Assembly: GCF_007896845.1 (NCBI RefSeq) | Contig: NZ_VOHS01000006.1 | Span: forward strand, 62,001 to 126,000 | DNA from: Chitinophaga pinensis | GTDB taxonomy: Bacteria; Bacteroidota; Bacteroidia; Chitinophagales; Chitinophagaceae | DNA length: 64,000 nt | Direction of reading: 5' to 3' | Shown: piece after piece, positions 1 through 10,024 of the stretch | How positions within the stretch are numbered: the first letter of the stretch is position 1 | Layout: every line of letters starts with the position of its first letter | Notes under the pieces: generated by a model | Databases searched by the model: none | The model's input: the letters and a program-made list of their open reading frames with translations, nothing else | What the model was told of the DNA's origin: nothing | Program-made: the position numbers and the translations under genes

Positions 1-83
1 GTATATGTGCTACTGGCCATTTTCCGAAACGATCCGGCCAGACAGCGACAGGTACGTTAGTATCCGGTATTAAACAATATGGG
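1..83 (+). other. Window edge; possible 3' end of an upstream operon gene, frame unresolved
   Basis: All three forward frames are open from base 1 and stop at 60, 74 and 83. The next gene starts at 79, so a gene of the same operon may end here. The tails are too short (about 20 to 27 residues) for me to recognise a family or choose a frame. A stop at 81-83 would overlap the next start, as happens elsewhere in this operon. Confidence 0.3.
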
Positions 84-3000
84 TAAGTTATTCGTAAGCA
101 TATATGATTTCTTTAACCGGCAGAAGGCCTGGCTGTGGATCTGTACTATCGTCAGTTTCGCGCTGGCTGGTTTCTTTGCCTCCCGCATAGAGCTGGAAGA
201 AGATATAACCCGTATCCTGCCCAAAGATAAAGCCCTTGATAAACTGCAACAGGTCTTTAACGACTCCCGTTTTGCAGATAAACTCGTGGTCATCATCTCT
301 CAGAAAGATACCACGCAGGCGCCGCAACCGGATAGCCTGACAGCATTTGCACAGACGCTTACAGATACAGTAAGTGTAAAATATGCCGATCAGATCAAAT
401 ACTTTCAGTCAAGAGTAGAGGATAATACTGTGCTTGATCTGATGCAGGTCATACAGCAACACCTGCCTGTATTTCTGGAAGAAAAAGACTACAGGCAGAT
501 TGATTCCCTCATAATGCCTGAGCGCCTGCAGCAGACGCTGGAAAATAATTACCATACACTTATTTCCCCCGCAGGACTCGTCGTAAAAAAAGTCATCGCA
601 GCTGACCCGGTAGGCATGTCATGGCTGGGTATTAAAAAGTTGCAACATCTGCAATATGATGAGCAGTTTGAATTGTATGATGGCTTTGTCATGAGCAAAG
701 ACCAGCGACACTTATTGCTGTTCATTACACCTGCCAATCCACCCAGCGCAACAGCGAAGAATATGGTTCTGCTGAATGGCTTACAACAGGAAATAAATGC
801 CCTGCAACAATATTCAGCTAATACAACCGCATTCTATTTCGGTGCTGCAGCAGTGTCCGCGGGTAATGCCACCCAGATCAAACAGGATTCCTTCCTGACA
901 CTGGGTATTACTATCACCTTGCTCGTAGTACTGATTGCTTTCTTCTTCCGCAGAAAACGTGCACCGGTTGTTATCATGCTACCTGTCGCATTTGGAGGCC
1001 TGTTCTCCATAGCCATCATTGCCCTGACACAACATAGTATTTCCGGTATTGCATTGGGGGTAGGAGCTGCCGTATTGGGTATTGCTGTAAATTATTCCCT
1101 GCACATCTTCAATCATCATCGCCATTCTCCTGATATCCGTGAAGTGATCCGCGATCTGGCGGAGCCGATGACTATCGGTAGTTTCACGACTGTAGGCGGA
1201 TTTCTTTGTCTGCAGTTTGTACATTCCCCTATGCTGCGGGATGTCGGCTTATTTGCCGCATACAGTCTGATAGGCGCGGCACTCTTTTCTCTGATATTCC
1301 TGCCCCACTGGATTGTATTGGGCCGTCAGTCTGTACAGCACGATGCACATGCACATACCTGGCTGGATAAGCTGGCTGCCTACAGACCTGAAAAGAATAA
1401 AGCCCTCGTGATCGTTATTCTGATACTTACAGTGTTTTTCTTCTTTACCTCCGGTAAGGTGGGATTTGAAAGTGATATGATGCGCATGAATTTCATGCGA
1501 CCCGAACTGAAAGCAGCTGAAACAAAATTCAATCAGATCAATGCCTATACTGCACAATCTGTTTATCTGGTGACAGATGGCAGAAACCTTGAAGATGCAC
1601 TACAGAATAGTGAGAAATTACAGGGACTGATACACCAGTTACAGCAACAGGGCGTGATCAAAAAATATGCAGGCGTTAATACGCTGCTCTTCTCAAAACA
1701 GGAACAACAACAGAGGATACAACGCTGGAATAGCTACTGGACACCTGAAAAGAAGCAACTGCTGATTAATTACCTGCAACAACACGGACCGGCAGTGGGT
1801 TACAAGCTGGCTGCTTTCGGGCCTTTTGAGCAATGGTTACAACAGGATTTTACAGTGATCCCGGAAGCGGATCTGCAATCGTTACGTGCAGGTAATCTGG
1901 GTGATTTTATTACGGAAAAGAAAGGCAGTGTTTCACTGGTAACATTGCTGAAAATAGATCCGGCACAGAAAGACGCAGTGTATAAAGCTTTCGGAGAACT
2001 GGAGCATACTACCATCTTCGACAAACAGTATGTGGCAAACCGACTGGCAGTAATCATCCGTGACGAATTTAACAGCATTGCATGGATGACTTCATTGCTG
2101 GTATTTGTAGCATTGCTGATATCTTATGGACGTATAGAACTGGCATTGATCACCTTTATTCCCATGCTCATCAGCTGGGTGTGGATATTAGGTATCATGG
2201 GATTGTTTGGTATTAAATTCAATATTGTTAATATCATTCTGAGCACGTTCATCTTTGGTCTGGGGGATGATTACAGCATCTTCACCATGGATGGTTTGCT
2301 GCAGGAATATAAATATGGGAAGAAAGAGAACCTCGCTTCTTTCCGTTCCTCCATCTTTTTATCAGCACTGACAACGATACTCGGTATTGGTGTGATGATA
2401 TTCGCACAGCATCCGTCTTTGAAGTCGGTTGCCCTGATTTCCATCATCGGTATCAGTTGCGTGGTGCTTACATCACAGGTGCTGATACCTTTGTTGTTCA
2501 ACTGGCTGATCACGAATCGTGTAAGTAAAGGCAAAGCTCCATGGACGCTCCATGGCTGGGTAAAGTCCGTTTTCTCTTTTACTTACTTTACGATTGGTTG
2601 TCTGGTATTAACGGTGATAGGATGGATATTGGTGAAATTCAACCCGTTCAGGAAAAAGGAAAAAGCAAAATATCTCTACCATCGTATTTTGTCTGCTTAC
2701 ACCCGTTCGGTGATCTACATCATGGGTAATGTGAAAAAGAAGATCATCAATCCTCTTGGAGAGCAATTAGATACACCTGCTGTGATTATCAGTAATCATC
2801 AGTCATTTCTGGATATACTGATATCTACCATGCTGCATCCGAAGGTAATACTGCTGACAAGCGAATGGGTATGGAATTCACCGGTATTTGGGGCTGTAGT
2901 GCGTATGGGAGATTATTATCCGGTGGCAGAAGGTGCAGAAGGCAGTATAGAAAAACTGAAGAAAAAAGTAGAAGAAGGCTATTCTATCGTCGTGTATCCT

Positions 3001-3954
3001 GAAGGAACGCGCTCTACTGATGCCAGCGTAAAACGTTTCCACAAAGGCGCTTTTTATATTGCTGAGCAAATGGGATTGGATATTCTGCCAATCGTATTGC
3101 ATGGCACAGCTTATACCATGAGTAAGAATGATTTCCTGCTTAAGGATGGTACTATCACGATCAAATACCTGCCGAGAATCAAAGCCGGTGATAGCAGCTG
3201 GGGAGAAGGGTACGCCGCAAGGACCAAACAGATCAGCCGTTATTTCAAAGCAGAATACGAACAACTGCGTCGTGCTACTGAAATACCTGTCTATTTCCGC
3301 GAACAGTTAATCTATAGCTATATTTATAAAGGTCCGGTACTGGAATGGTACATGCGTATCAAAACAAAACTGGAAGGTAACTATGCCTTGTTTGATCAGT
3401 TACTGCCGAGGAAAGGGCGTATACTGGACATCGGCTGCGGTTATGGATTTATGAGTTATATGCTGCACTGGTTGTCAGCAGAAAGAGAAATAAAAGGACT
3501 GGATTACGACGAAGAGAAAATTACGACCGCGCAACATTGTTACCTGCGGAATGAACATGTTAGTTTTGAGCATGCTGATATCACCAATTATAGTTTCGAA
3601 AAGTATGATGCTTTTGTGATTCTTGACGTGCTGCATTATCTGCAGCCGGCAGAACAGGAGAAAGTACTTTCAGCCTGTATCAGTCAGTTGAATGAAGATG
3701 GCGTTATCATTGTACGTGATGGCGATGCGGATCTGAAAGAGAGACATGAAGGAACTAAACTGACGGAACTCTTTTCCACGAAGTTGATCGGCTTTAATAA
3801 AACTAAAGATAAACCCTTGTCTTTCTTCTCATCTTCCCGGATCAGGGAAATCGTTACTGCGAATGGTGCCGTAATGGAACAAATAGACAACACAAAGTAT
3901 ACCTCAAACGTAATTTTCATCATCAAAAAGTTATCCCCCGTACATGCAGTATGA
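79..3954 (+). CDS. Trifunctional MMPL-family exporter / lysophospholipid-type acyltransferase / SAM methyltransferase
   Basis: A 1291-residue three-part fusion. Residues about 1-850 are an RND/MMPL-type membrane protein with a first membrane segment near 15-33 and two blocks of several segments (about 275-430 and 690-830). Next comes a PlsC-like acyltransferase with the catalytic NHQSFLD motif at about 906-912 and YPEGTRS at about 973-979. The C-terminus is a class I methyltransferase with the SAM loop LDIGCGYG near 1116-1123. In aryl polyene and flexirubin clusters such exporters carry lipid-linked pigment to the outer membrane, while the acyltransferase joins the polyene acid to its partner; here I infer all three steps are linked in one inner-membrane protein. 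Its end overlaps the next gene by 11 nt, so the two are probably translationally coupled. The fusion is certain; the pigment role rests on context. Confidence 0.87.
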   Translation: MGKLFVSIYDFFNRQKAWLWICTIVSFALAGFFASRIELEEDITRILPKDKALDKLQQVFNDSRFADKLVVIISQKDTTQAPQPDSLTAFAQTLTDTVSVKYADQIKYFQSRVEDNTVLDLMQVIQQHLPVFLEEKDYRQIDSLIMPERLQQTLENNYHTLISPAGLVVKKVIAADPVGMSWLGIKKLQHLQYDEQFELYDGFVMSKDQRHLLLFITPANPPSATAKNMVLLNGLQQEINALQQYSANTTAFYFGAAAVSAGNATQIKQDSFLTLGITITLLVVLIAFFFRRKRAPVVIMLPVAFGGLFSIAIIALTQHSISGIALGVGAAVLGIAVNYSLHIFNHHRHSPDIREVIRDLAEPMTIGSFTTVGGFLCLQFVHSPMLRDVGLFAAYSLIGAALFSLIFLPHWIVLGRQSVQHDAHAHTWLDKLAAYRPEKNKALVIVILILTVFFFFTSGKVGFESDMMRMNFMRPELKAAETKFNQINAYTAQSVYLVTDGRNLEDALQNSEKLQGLIHQLQQQGVIKKYAGVNTLLFSKQEQQQRIQRWNSYWTPEKKQLLINYLQQHGPAVGYKLAAFGPFEQWLQQDFTVIPEADLQSLRAGNLGDFITEKKGSVSLVTLLKIDPAQKDAVYKAFGELEHTTIFDKQYVANRLAVIIRDEFNSIAWMTSLLVFVALLISYGRIELALITFIPMLISWVWILGIMGLFGIKFNIVNIILSTFIFGLGDDYSIFTMDGLLQEYKYGKKENLASFRSSIFLSALTTILGIGVMIFAQHPSLKSVALISIIGISCVVLTSQVLIPLLFNWLITNRVSKGKAPWTLHGWVKSVFSFTYFTIGCLVLTVIGWILVKFNPFRKKEKAKYLYHRILSAYTRSVIYIMGNVKKKIINPLGEQLDTPAVIISNHQSFLDILISTMLHPKVILLTSEWVWNSPVFGAVVRMGDYYPVAEGAEGSIEKLKKKVEEGYSIVVYPEGTRSTDASVKRFHKGAFYIAEQMGLDILPIVLHGTAYTMSKNDFLLKDGTITIKYLPRIKAGDSSWGEGYAARTKQISRYFKAEYEQLRRATEIPVYFREQLIYSYIYKGPVLEWYMRIKTKLEGNYALFDQLLPRKGRILDIGCGYGFMSYMLHWLSAEREIKGLDYDEEKITTAQHCYLRNEHVSFEHADITNYSFEKYDAFVILDVLHYLQPAEQEKVLSACISQLNEDGVIIVRDGDADLKERHEGTKLTELFSTKLIGFNKTKDKPLSFFSSSRIREIVTANGAVMEQIDNTKYTSNVIFIIKKLSPVHAV

Positions 3955-5449
3955 TGTAGTCATAATAGGAAGTGGGCTGGGAAGCCTCGTCTGCGGAGCC
4001 ATTCTCAGCAAGAATGGTTACCGTGTCTGTATTTATGAAAAGAACCGGCAAATAGGCGGCTGTCTGCAGACCTTTTCACGCGATAAAGCTATTATAGATT
4101 CAGGAGTACATTACATAGGAGGTTTAGAAGATGGACAGACCCTGAATCAGGTATTCCGTTATCTGGGAATAATGGATACCATGAAATTGAAACGGATGGA
4201 GATGGACGGTTTCGACCATATTCATTTCGGAAATGAGCAGAAAGTATATAAGCTGGCGCAAGGCTATGATAATTTCACCCGGCAGTTATTGACAGACTTT
4301 CCGGATGAAAAAGATGCATTGCATGCCTATTGTGAAAAGATGAAGGAAGTGTGTGGTAAATTCCCGCTGTTTAACCTGCGGATGGGAGATTACCGGGAGA
4401 AGGAGAGTGTCATGAAGCTCGATACGTATGACTTCCTTTGCAGTATTACCGGTAATGAGCGCCTGCGACAGGTACTCGCAGGTAACAATCTCTTATATGC
4501 CGGTGAACAGGGGAAAACGCCGTTTTATGTGCATGCGCTGGTACAACATAGTTATATTGAAAGTTCGTGGAAGTGTATAGACGGTGGTTCGCAGATTTCC
4601 CGTGCCCTGAATAAAATTATCAGGGAGAATGGAGGCGTTATCATCCGGAATACAGAAGTGAAACGTATCGTGGAGTTTGATGGGAAGGTAGACCACATTG
4701 TACTCGACAGTGGGGAAGAGGTGAGCGCACGGCATTATATCTCCGGACTACATCCGTCTATCACCATGCAGATGACGGAAAGCGTAAGTCTGCGTAATGC
4801 ATACCGCAGCAGAATACAAAGTCTGGAAAACACGCCGGGCACTTTTATGCTGAACGTTGTACTGAAACCCGGCACATTCAGATATCATAACTTTAATTAC
4901 TACCATCATGCGTCAGACAATGCATGGGATGGGGTAAATTATACGGCTGACAACTGGCCCAATACCTATGCATTATTTGTAGCGGCGGGTACGGGCAAAG
5001 AGGAATACGCCGATAATCTGTCTATCATGACCTACATGCGGTATGCAGATGTGGAGGCATGGCACGATACGTTTAATACAGACTCCTGCCCGGATGAAAG
5101 AAATGCTGACTATCAGGCATTTAAAAGGGAGAAGTCTGAAAAATTGCTTGACCTTGTAGAAAAGCAGTACCCGGGTTTACGGGACTGCATACATGCTTAT
5201 TATGCTTCTACACCGCTGACCTACAGGGATTACCTTGCGATGCCGGAAGGAAGTATGTATGGGGTGGCCAAAGACGCCAATGATCCTTTAAAAACGGTCA
5301 TTTCCGCTGCCACTCGTCTACCTAATTTGTATCTTACCGGGCAAAACCTGAACTTGCATGGAATTTTGGGCGTAACAATGACGGCAGTAGTGACAAGTTC
5401 GGTACTGCTGGGCATGGAAAAGCTGATAAACGATATTAACGCAGCATAA
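3944..5449 (+). CDS. FAD-dependent oxidoreductase, phytoene desaturase/retinol saturase-like
   Basis: 501 residues beginning with a Rossmann dinucleotide-binding motif (VVIIGSGLGS, GxGxxG at residues 9-14) followed by YEKNRQIGGC, the pattern of the phytoene dehydrogenase/amine oxidase FAD family. A second FAD-contact region lies near the C-terminus (LYLTGQNLNLHGILG). Enzymes of this family oxidise or reduce conjugated isoprenoid or polyene chains. In this operon a role in desaturating, reducing or tailoring the flexirubin-type polyene or its resorcinol partner is plausible but not shown. The start ATG lies inside the end of the preceding gene. The next start codon follows 14 nt after the stop. 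Confidence 0.83.
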   Translation: MQYDVVIIGSGLGSLVCGAILSKNGYRVCIYEKNRQIGGCLQTFSRDKAIIDSGVHYIGGLEDGQTLNQVFRYLGIMDTMKLKRMEMDGFDHIHFGNEQKVYKLAQGYDNFTRQLLTDFPDEKDALHAYCEKMKEVCGKFPLFNLRMGDYREKESVMKLDTYDFLCSITGNERLRQVLAGNNLLYAGEQGKTPFYVHALVQHSYIESSWKCIDGGSQISRALNKIIRENGGVIIRNTEVKRIVEFDGKVDHIVLDSGEEVSARHYISGLHPSITMQMTESVSLRNAYRSRIQSLENTPGTFMLNVVLKPGTFRYHNFNYYHHASDNAWDGVNYTADNWPNTYALFVAAGTGKEEYADNLSIMTYMRYADVEAWHDTFNTDSCPDERNADYQAFKREKSEKLLDLVEKQYPGLRDCIHAYYASTPLTYRDYLAMPEGSMYGVAKDANDPLKTVISAATRLPNLYLTGQNLNLHGILGVTMTAVVTSSVLLGMEKLINDINAA

Positions 5450-5463
5450 ATATAAACTGAGAG

Positions 5464-7152
5464 ATGGCATTGAAAAGGGGAAAAAAACGGAGTGGATGGC
5501 GTAAACTGGGAAGGGCACTGTTATACATTACCGGCACGATCATACTGCTGATTATCATACTGGTGGTCTATGTGATGAGTGTATCGCATATTGATCCGCC
5601 GGAAATTGCAGATAAATCATCTCTGGAATGGCAGCGTAAAGCGTTGGATAGCAGTAGCTATACACTCGGTAATAGCTGGTTCCGTAAAAGTGAGAGTGGA
5701 CTTTACGAACTATATGTAGAAGGCAAACCTTTTGAAAGAGGTGTTGTGGAGGGTAAATTGACGACAGAACTGGTAAAACGTCAGGAGGATCATTTTACCG
5801 ACCAGATCAAAAAGATGATCCCGTCACAGTCTTACCTGAAATTCCTGCGCTATTTCGTTGGTTTCTTCAACAGAAATCTCGCTGATAATATTGCTGAAGA
5901 AAATAAAGAAGAGATCTACGGGATCTCTTTTTCCGCTTCTGATAAATACGATTTCATCGGTACCAATTATGAGCGTCTGCTCAATTACCATGCGGCGCAT
6001 GACATCGGGCATGCTTTGCAGAATATGGCACTGGTGGCTTGTACCTCTTTCGGTACCTGGGATGGGGCTTCTGCGGATAGCAACCTGATCATAGGGCGTA
6101 ACTTCGATTTTTATGTAGGAGACAAATTCGCAGAAGATAAAATCGTTGCATTCTACCATCCGGAGAAAGGTTATCGCTTTATGATGGTGACCTGGGGAGG
6201 CTTCACCGGCGTCGCTTCCGGTATGAACGAAAAAGGACTGACGGTGACCATCAACGCGGATAAAAGTGATATCCCTACTGGTTCAGCTACGCCGGTATCT
6301 CTGGTAGCAAGAGAGATCTTGCAGTATGCAAAGACCATCGATGAAGCATGGACTATTGCCAATAAACATAAGATGTTCGTATCCGAGTCTTTTCTGGTTG
6401 GTTCTGCTGAAGATAATAGGGCAGCAATCATAGAAAAGACGCCTGAAAAGATGGATATGTATGATCCGAAAGACCAGTTTATCACCTGTACCAATCACTT
6501 TCAGGGTACTGGTCTGGCGAAAGAAGAGAAGAATATCAAACAACGGGAGGAAACAGCTTCAGGTTATCGTTTCAATCGTTTATCACAATTGTTGAAAGCG
6601 AAAGGTCCTAACACCGTACAGAAAACCGTTGATATCCTTCGTGATCGTGCAGGCATGGGTGGACGAAATATCGGTATGGGAAATGAAAGAGCGATCAATC
6701 AGTTTATAGCCCATCACTCCGTAGTATTCGAACCAAAGAAGAAAATGGTATGGGTGTCTACAGCACCATGGCAGCTGGGTAAATTTGTTGCGTACAATCT
6801 GGATTCGATCTTCAGTATGAAAGGCCTGCAGTATGATCATGAAGTATATGACAGTGCACAAACGATCGCCGCAGATCCTTTCCTGCAAACACAGGACTAT
6901 CAGGCATTTGTAGCCTTCCGCAAGATAAAAACCGATATCATGGATGGTAAGGAGGCAGATGTAAAACAGCTGATCAGCCTTAATCCGGAATACTATCATG
7001 CTTACGTGCTGGCGGGCGATTATTCGTTTAAAAGGAAAGACTACGCTGCTGCAACGACTTATTATAAAGCAGCGCTGACAAAAGTAATAGCGACGAAAGG
7101 AGAGGAAGATCATATCCGCAAACAGCTTGAAAAATGCGCTAAAAGCAAATAA
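5464..7152 (+). CDS. C45-type autoproteolytic acyltransferase/hydrolase (Ntn-hydrolase-like), membrane anchored
   Basis: 562 residues. A basic N-terminus and one membrane segment (about residues 18-40) suggest an anchored periplasmic protein. The core resembles the C45/choloylglycine hydrolase class of Ntn hydrolases. The likely nucleophile is Cys193 in LVACTSFGTWD, followed by the family-type IIGRNFDF segment. In characterised relatives this Cys becomes N-terminal after self-cleavage and hydrolyses or transfers an amide- or ester-linked acyl group. The last 60 residues resemble a TPR-type helical hairpin. It lies 14 nt after the oxidoreductase and 2 nt before acpS, so it is in the pigment operon. 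A role in releasing or transferring the polyene acyl chain is my inference; the substrate is unknown. Confidence 0.78.
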   Translation: MALKRGKKRSGWRKLGRALLYITGTIILLIIILVVYVMSVSHIDPPEIADKSSLEWQRKALDSSSYTLGNSWFRKSESGLYELYVEGKPFERGVVEGKLTTELVKRQEDHFTDQIKKMIPSQSYLKFLRYFVGFFNRNLADNIAEENKEEIYGISFSASDKYDFIGTNYERLLNYHAAHDIGHALQNMALVACTSFGTWDGASADSNLIIGRNFDFYVGDKFAEDKIVAFYHPEKGYRFMMVTWGGFTGVASGMNEKGLTVTINADKSDIPTGSATPVSLVAREILQYAKTIDEAWTIANKHKMFVSESFLVGSAEDNRAAIIEKTPEKMDMYDPKDQFITCTNHFQGTGLAKEEKNIKQREETASGYRFNRLSQLLKAKGPNTVQKTVDILRDRAGMGGRNIGMGNERAINQFIAHHSVVFEPKKKMVWVSTAPWQLGKFVAYNLDSIFSMKGLQYDHEVYDSAQTIAADPFLQTQDYQAFVAFRKIKTDIMDGKEADVKQLISLNPEYYHAYVLAGDYSFKRKDYAAATTYYKAALTKVIATKGEEDHIRKQLEKCAKSK

Positions 7153-7154
7153 TC

Positions 7155-7532
<378 letters not shown>

Positions 7533-7544
7533 AAACCGACAACC

Positions 7545-8834
7545 ATGTACATACCCGACATTGAACTGCAATCTACAGCAGCCATCAGGAAATATCAGGA
7601 AACAGAAGTACTGCGCCTGCTGGGCTATCTGCGTCAGTTTTCTCCTTTTTACAGAGAATGGTTTGCGCAGCATGGTATACAACCTTCCACCGTTAAATCA
7701 CTGAATGATCTCTGGCTGATACCACCCGTTACAAAAGAACATCTGCAACAGCAGAACTGGGAATTCCTTTGTGTGGATAAAAGCAGGATCGCTGAATATA
7801 CAACCACCTCAGGCACTTTAGGGAACCCTGTGATCATTGCGTTGACACAGAAGGATCAGGAGCGGCTGAGCTACAATGAATATATTTCATTCTGCTGCGC
7901 AGGTGGTACAGAGAACGATATCTATCAGCTGATGCTGACACTGGATCGTCAGTTTATGGCAGGTATGGCATATTACAATGGTATCCGTAAACTGGGTGCC
8001 GGTGTACTGCGCGTAGGTCCGGGTGTACCTTCTTTGCAATGGGAAAATATCAGCAGAATACAGCCGACCACTATTGTGGCGGTACCGTCTTTCATTGTAA
8101 AGCTGATTGCTTTTGCGAAGGAACACAACATCGATATAAACGCTTCTTCTGTGAAAAGCGCGATATGTATTGGAGAGAATATCCGTAATGTGGATTTCTC
8201 GTTGAATGTGCTGGGCAAGAAGATCACAGAACAATGGGATATTAAGCTGTATTCGACTTATGCATCTACTGAGATGCAGACAGCCTTTACAGAATGTAAG
8301 GCAGGTCAGGGCGGACACCATCACCCGGAACTGTTGTATGTAGAATTGCTGGATGATAATAATCAGCCGGTGGGACCCGGTCAGGATGGAGAAGTAACCA
8401 TTACCACGCTGGGCGTGGAAGGTATGCCTCTGTTGCGTTATAAGACAGGCGATATCTGTCGTTATTTTGAGGAGCCTTGTTCCTGCGGCAGACAAACCAT
8501 GCGTTTATCTCCGGTGATCGGTCGCCGTAAACAAATGATCAAATACAAGGGAACCACTTTATATCCACCTGCTTTGTTTGATCTACTGAATGATATGGAG
8601 GAGGTAAAGGAATTTGTAGTGGAGGTGTTTTCTAATGAGATAGGTACAGATGAGATCCTGTTGCATCTTTGGCCGGTAGCGGAAACAGAAGACATAGACA
8701 GGAAGATCCGTTCCTATCTGCAGGCAAAACTGCGGGTGATACCACAGGTGCGTTACTGTTCACAGGCAGACGTCATGAAAATGCAGTTCCCTGAAGGCAG
8801 CAGGAAGCCTATCAAGTTCATCGACAGACGATAA
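7545..8834 (+). CDS. AMP-forming acyl-CoA/acyl-ACP ligase of the phenylacetate-CoA ligase type
   Basis: 429 residues matching phenylacetate-CoA ligase-like enzymes in length and motifs. The ATP-binding P-loop is TTTSGTLGNP (about residues 85-94), followed by YSTYASTEMQ, the LLRYKTGD motif and a cysteine-rich CSCGR segment typical of this family. The C-terminal domain carries GRRKQMIKYKG. These enzymes adenylate an aromatic or fatty acid and pass it to CoA or a carrier protein. As the last gene of this operon it likely activates the aromatic starter (a coumarate-like acid) for polyene assembly. Its TAA abuts the TGA of the convergent next gene with no bases between. Confidence 0.8.
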   Translation: MYIPDIELQSTAAIRKYQETEVLRLLGYLRQFSPFYREWFAQHGIQPSTVKSLNDLWLIPPVTKEHLQQQNWEFLCVDKSRIAEYTTTSGTLGNPVIIALTQKDQERLSYNEYISFCCAGGTENDIYQLMLTLDRQFMAGMAYYNGIRKLGAGVLRVGPGVPSLQWENISRIQPTTIVAVPSFIVKLIAFAKEHNIDINASSVKSAICIGENIRNVDFSLNVLGKKITEQWDIKLYSTYASTEMQTAFTECKAGQGGHHHPELLYVELLDDNNQPVGPGQDGEVTITTLGVEGMPLLRYKTGDICRYFEEPCSCGRQTMRLSPVIGRRKQMIKYKGTTLYPPALFDLLNDMEEVKEFVVEVFSNEIGTDEILLHLWPVAETEDIDRKIRSYLQAKLRVIPQVRYCSQADVMKMQFPEGSRKPIKFIDRR

Positions 8835-9320
8835 TCAGAAGGAGAAGTCGGCGTCGGCCTTCGGGTTGTCCAGTTTGGTACTTTTCCTGATTCCGTTCAG
8901 AATAACATGGATCATATTGATCTGATTAGGATGCTCATCATACAGGACGTTATTCCTGACATGCGCGGTTTTAAAGGCAGGGATATTTTCGGCAGCGAGA
9001 AAGCACCACGCGGCCTCTTCCTCGATTTTGTAGCCAAGGTATTGCAGGCGGACAGGTTTTCCTTCAATCTGTATAAACAGGTGTTTGCGCAGATAACCGG
9101 CTATCAGGCTGTCAGTGGCCGCTTTATTGGCCGGGTGAATGATATCCAATGGGGTTTTAGACTGTTTTCTGAGGGTATTTTCAAGGTCATCCGCAAAGAT
9201 GCGGCAACTGATTTCCAGTTCATTACCGGATTTGTTATGCGTAATTTCTGTAACACTTACGTAAAATGGATGGAATACCATCCAGGCCGAAACCAACCAT
9301 TTATATAATAATACCCCCAC
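8835..9320 (-). CDS. DUF6702-like protein, exported or membrane associated
   Basis: 161 residues starting with a hydrophobic segment (LLYKWLVSAWMVF) and HPFYVSVTEI, followed by a beta-rich region with the segment LEISCRIFADDLENTL. This resembles the DUF6702 family of Bacteroidota, which has no known biochemical function. The longest reading starts at GTG (9320). An ATG at 9281 would shorten the leader, so the start is uncertain. It is divergent from the HupE/UreJ-like gene 70 nt away, and members of these families often sit together in this phylum. Partnership with that membrane protein is an inference. Confidence 0.6.
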   Translation of the reverse strand: MGVLLYKWLVSAWMVFHPFYVSVTEITHNKSGNELEISCRIFADDLENTLRKQSKTPLDIIHPANKAATDSLIAGYLRKHLFIQIEGKPVRLQYLGYKIEEEAAWCFLAAENIPAFKTAHVRNNVLYDEHPNQINMIHVILNGIRKSTKLDNPKADADFSF

Positions 9321-9390
9321 TTGCCTAAAAAATTTTAAATATTAAGATGAGCTTTGTATAATTACTAAAACTAGCAACAAATATAGGGTA

Positions 9391-9981
9391 ATGAATGAGT
9401 TTGTGATGTACTTTCAGATGGGGTGGCAGCATATTGTAGACTGGGAGGGGATAGATCATATTCTGTTTATCGCTGCTCTGTGTGCTATTTACCTGCTTGA
9501 AGACTGGAGAAAAGTGCTGGTGCTGGTGACTGCTTTTACAATAGGGCACTCTATTACTCTTGCATTGAGCGTGACGAATGTGGTACATATCAGTAGTAAA
9601 CTGATAGAATTCCTGATACCTGTCACTATATTTATTACCGCATTTTCCAATATCATCAGGAAGCAGACTGTACCGGTGAAGCTGCAGGTCAACTACTTTT
9701 TTGCAGGCTTTTTCGGTTTAATCCATGGAATGGGTTTCTCAGGATATCTGAAGAGTTTACTGGGATCCCAGACAAACATTGTTAAACCCCTACTGGCTTT
9801 TAATCTGGGATTGGAGTTTGGTCAGATACTGATCGTTACAGGTGTATTATTACTGGCAGGCATTATTGTCAACATTACCCGGGTAAAGCGAAGAGACTGG
9901 AATATGTTTCTCTCTTCTGCTATTTTTGGGATTGCTTTTATGATGGCCGTTGAGCGGTTTAAAGAATTATTGGTTAAGTAA
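9391..9981 (+). CDS. HupE/UreJ-family integral membrane protein
   Basis: 196 residues with about six hydrophobic helices. The first part has WQHIVDWEGIDHILFI, then FTIGHSITLALS, HGMGFSGYL and NLGLEFGQI, the conserved His-rich membrane motifs of HupE/UreJ proteins. Characterised relatives are linked to nickel or cobalt handling for hydrogenase and urease, but Bacteroidota members usually have no hydrogenase or urease nearby, and none is seen here. The metal substrate is therefore unknown. It lies between the divergent DUF6702-like gene and the M1 peptidase, with 43 nt to the latter. Confidence 0.8.
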   Translation: MNEFVMYFQMGWQHIVDWEGIDHILFIAALCAIYLLEDWRKVLVLVTAFTIGHSITLALSVTNVVHISSKLIEFLIPVTIFITAFSNIIRKQTVPVKLQVNYFFAGFFGLIHGMGFSGYLKSLLGSQTNIVKPLLAFNLGLEFGQILIVTGVLLLAGIIVNITRVKRRDWNMFLSSAIFGIAFMMAVERFKELLVK

Positions 9982-10013
9982 GCAGTATTCAACCAGCTGC
10001 GACCTTTGAAATA

Positions 10014-10021
10014 TAGATTTG
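10014..10021 (+). promoter_or_regulatory. -7 promoter element TAGATTTG of the M1 peptidase gene
   Basis: TAGATTTG fits the Bacteroidota -7 consensus TAnnTTTG. Only 3 nt separate it from the ATG at 10025, so the transcript would have almost no leader. A clear -33 TTTG at the usual distance was not found. Confidence 0.45.
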
Positions 10022-10024
10022 TTT

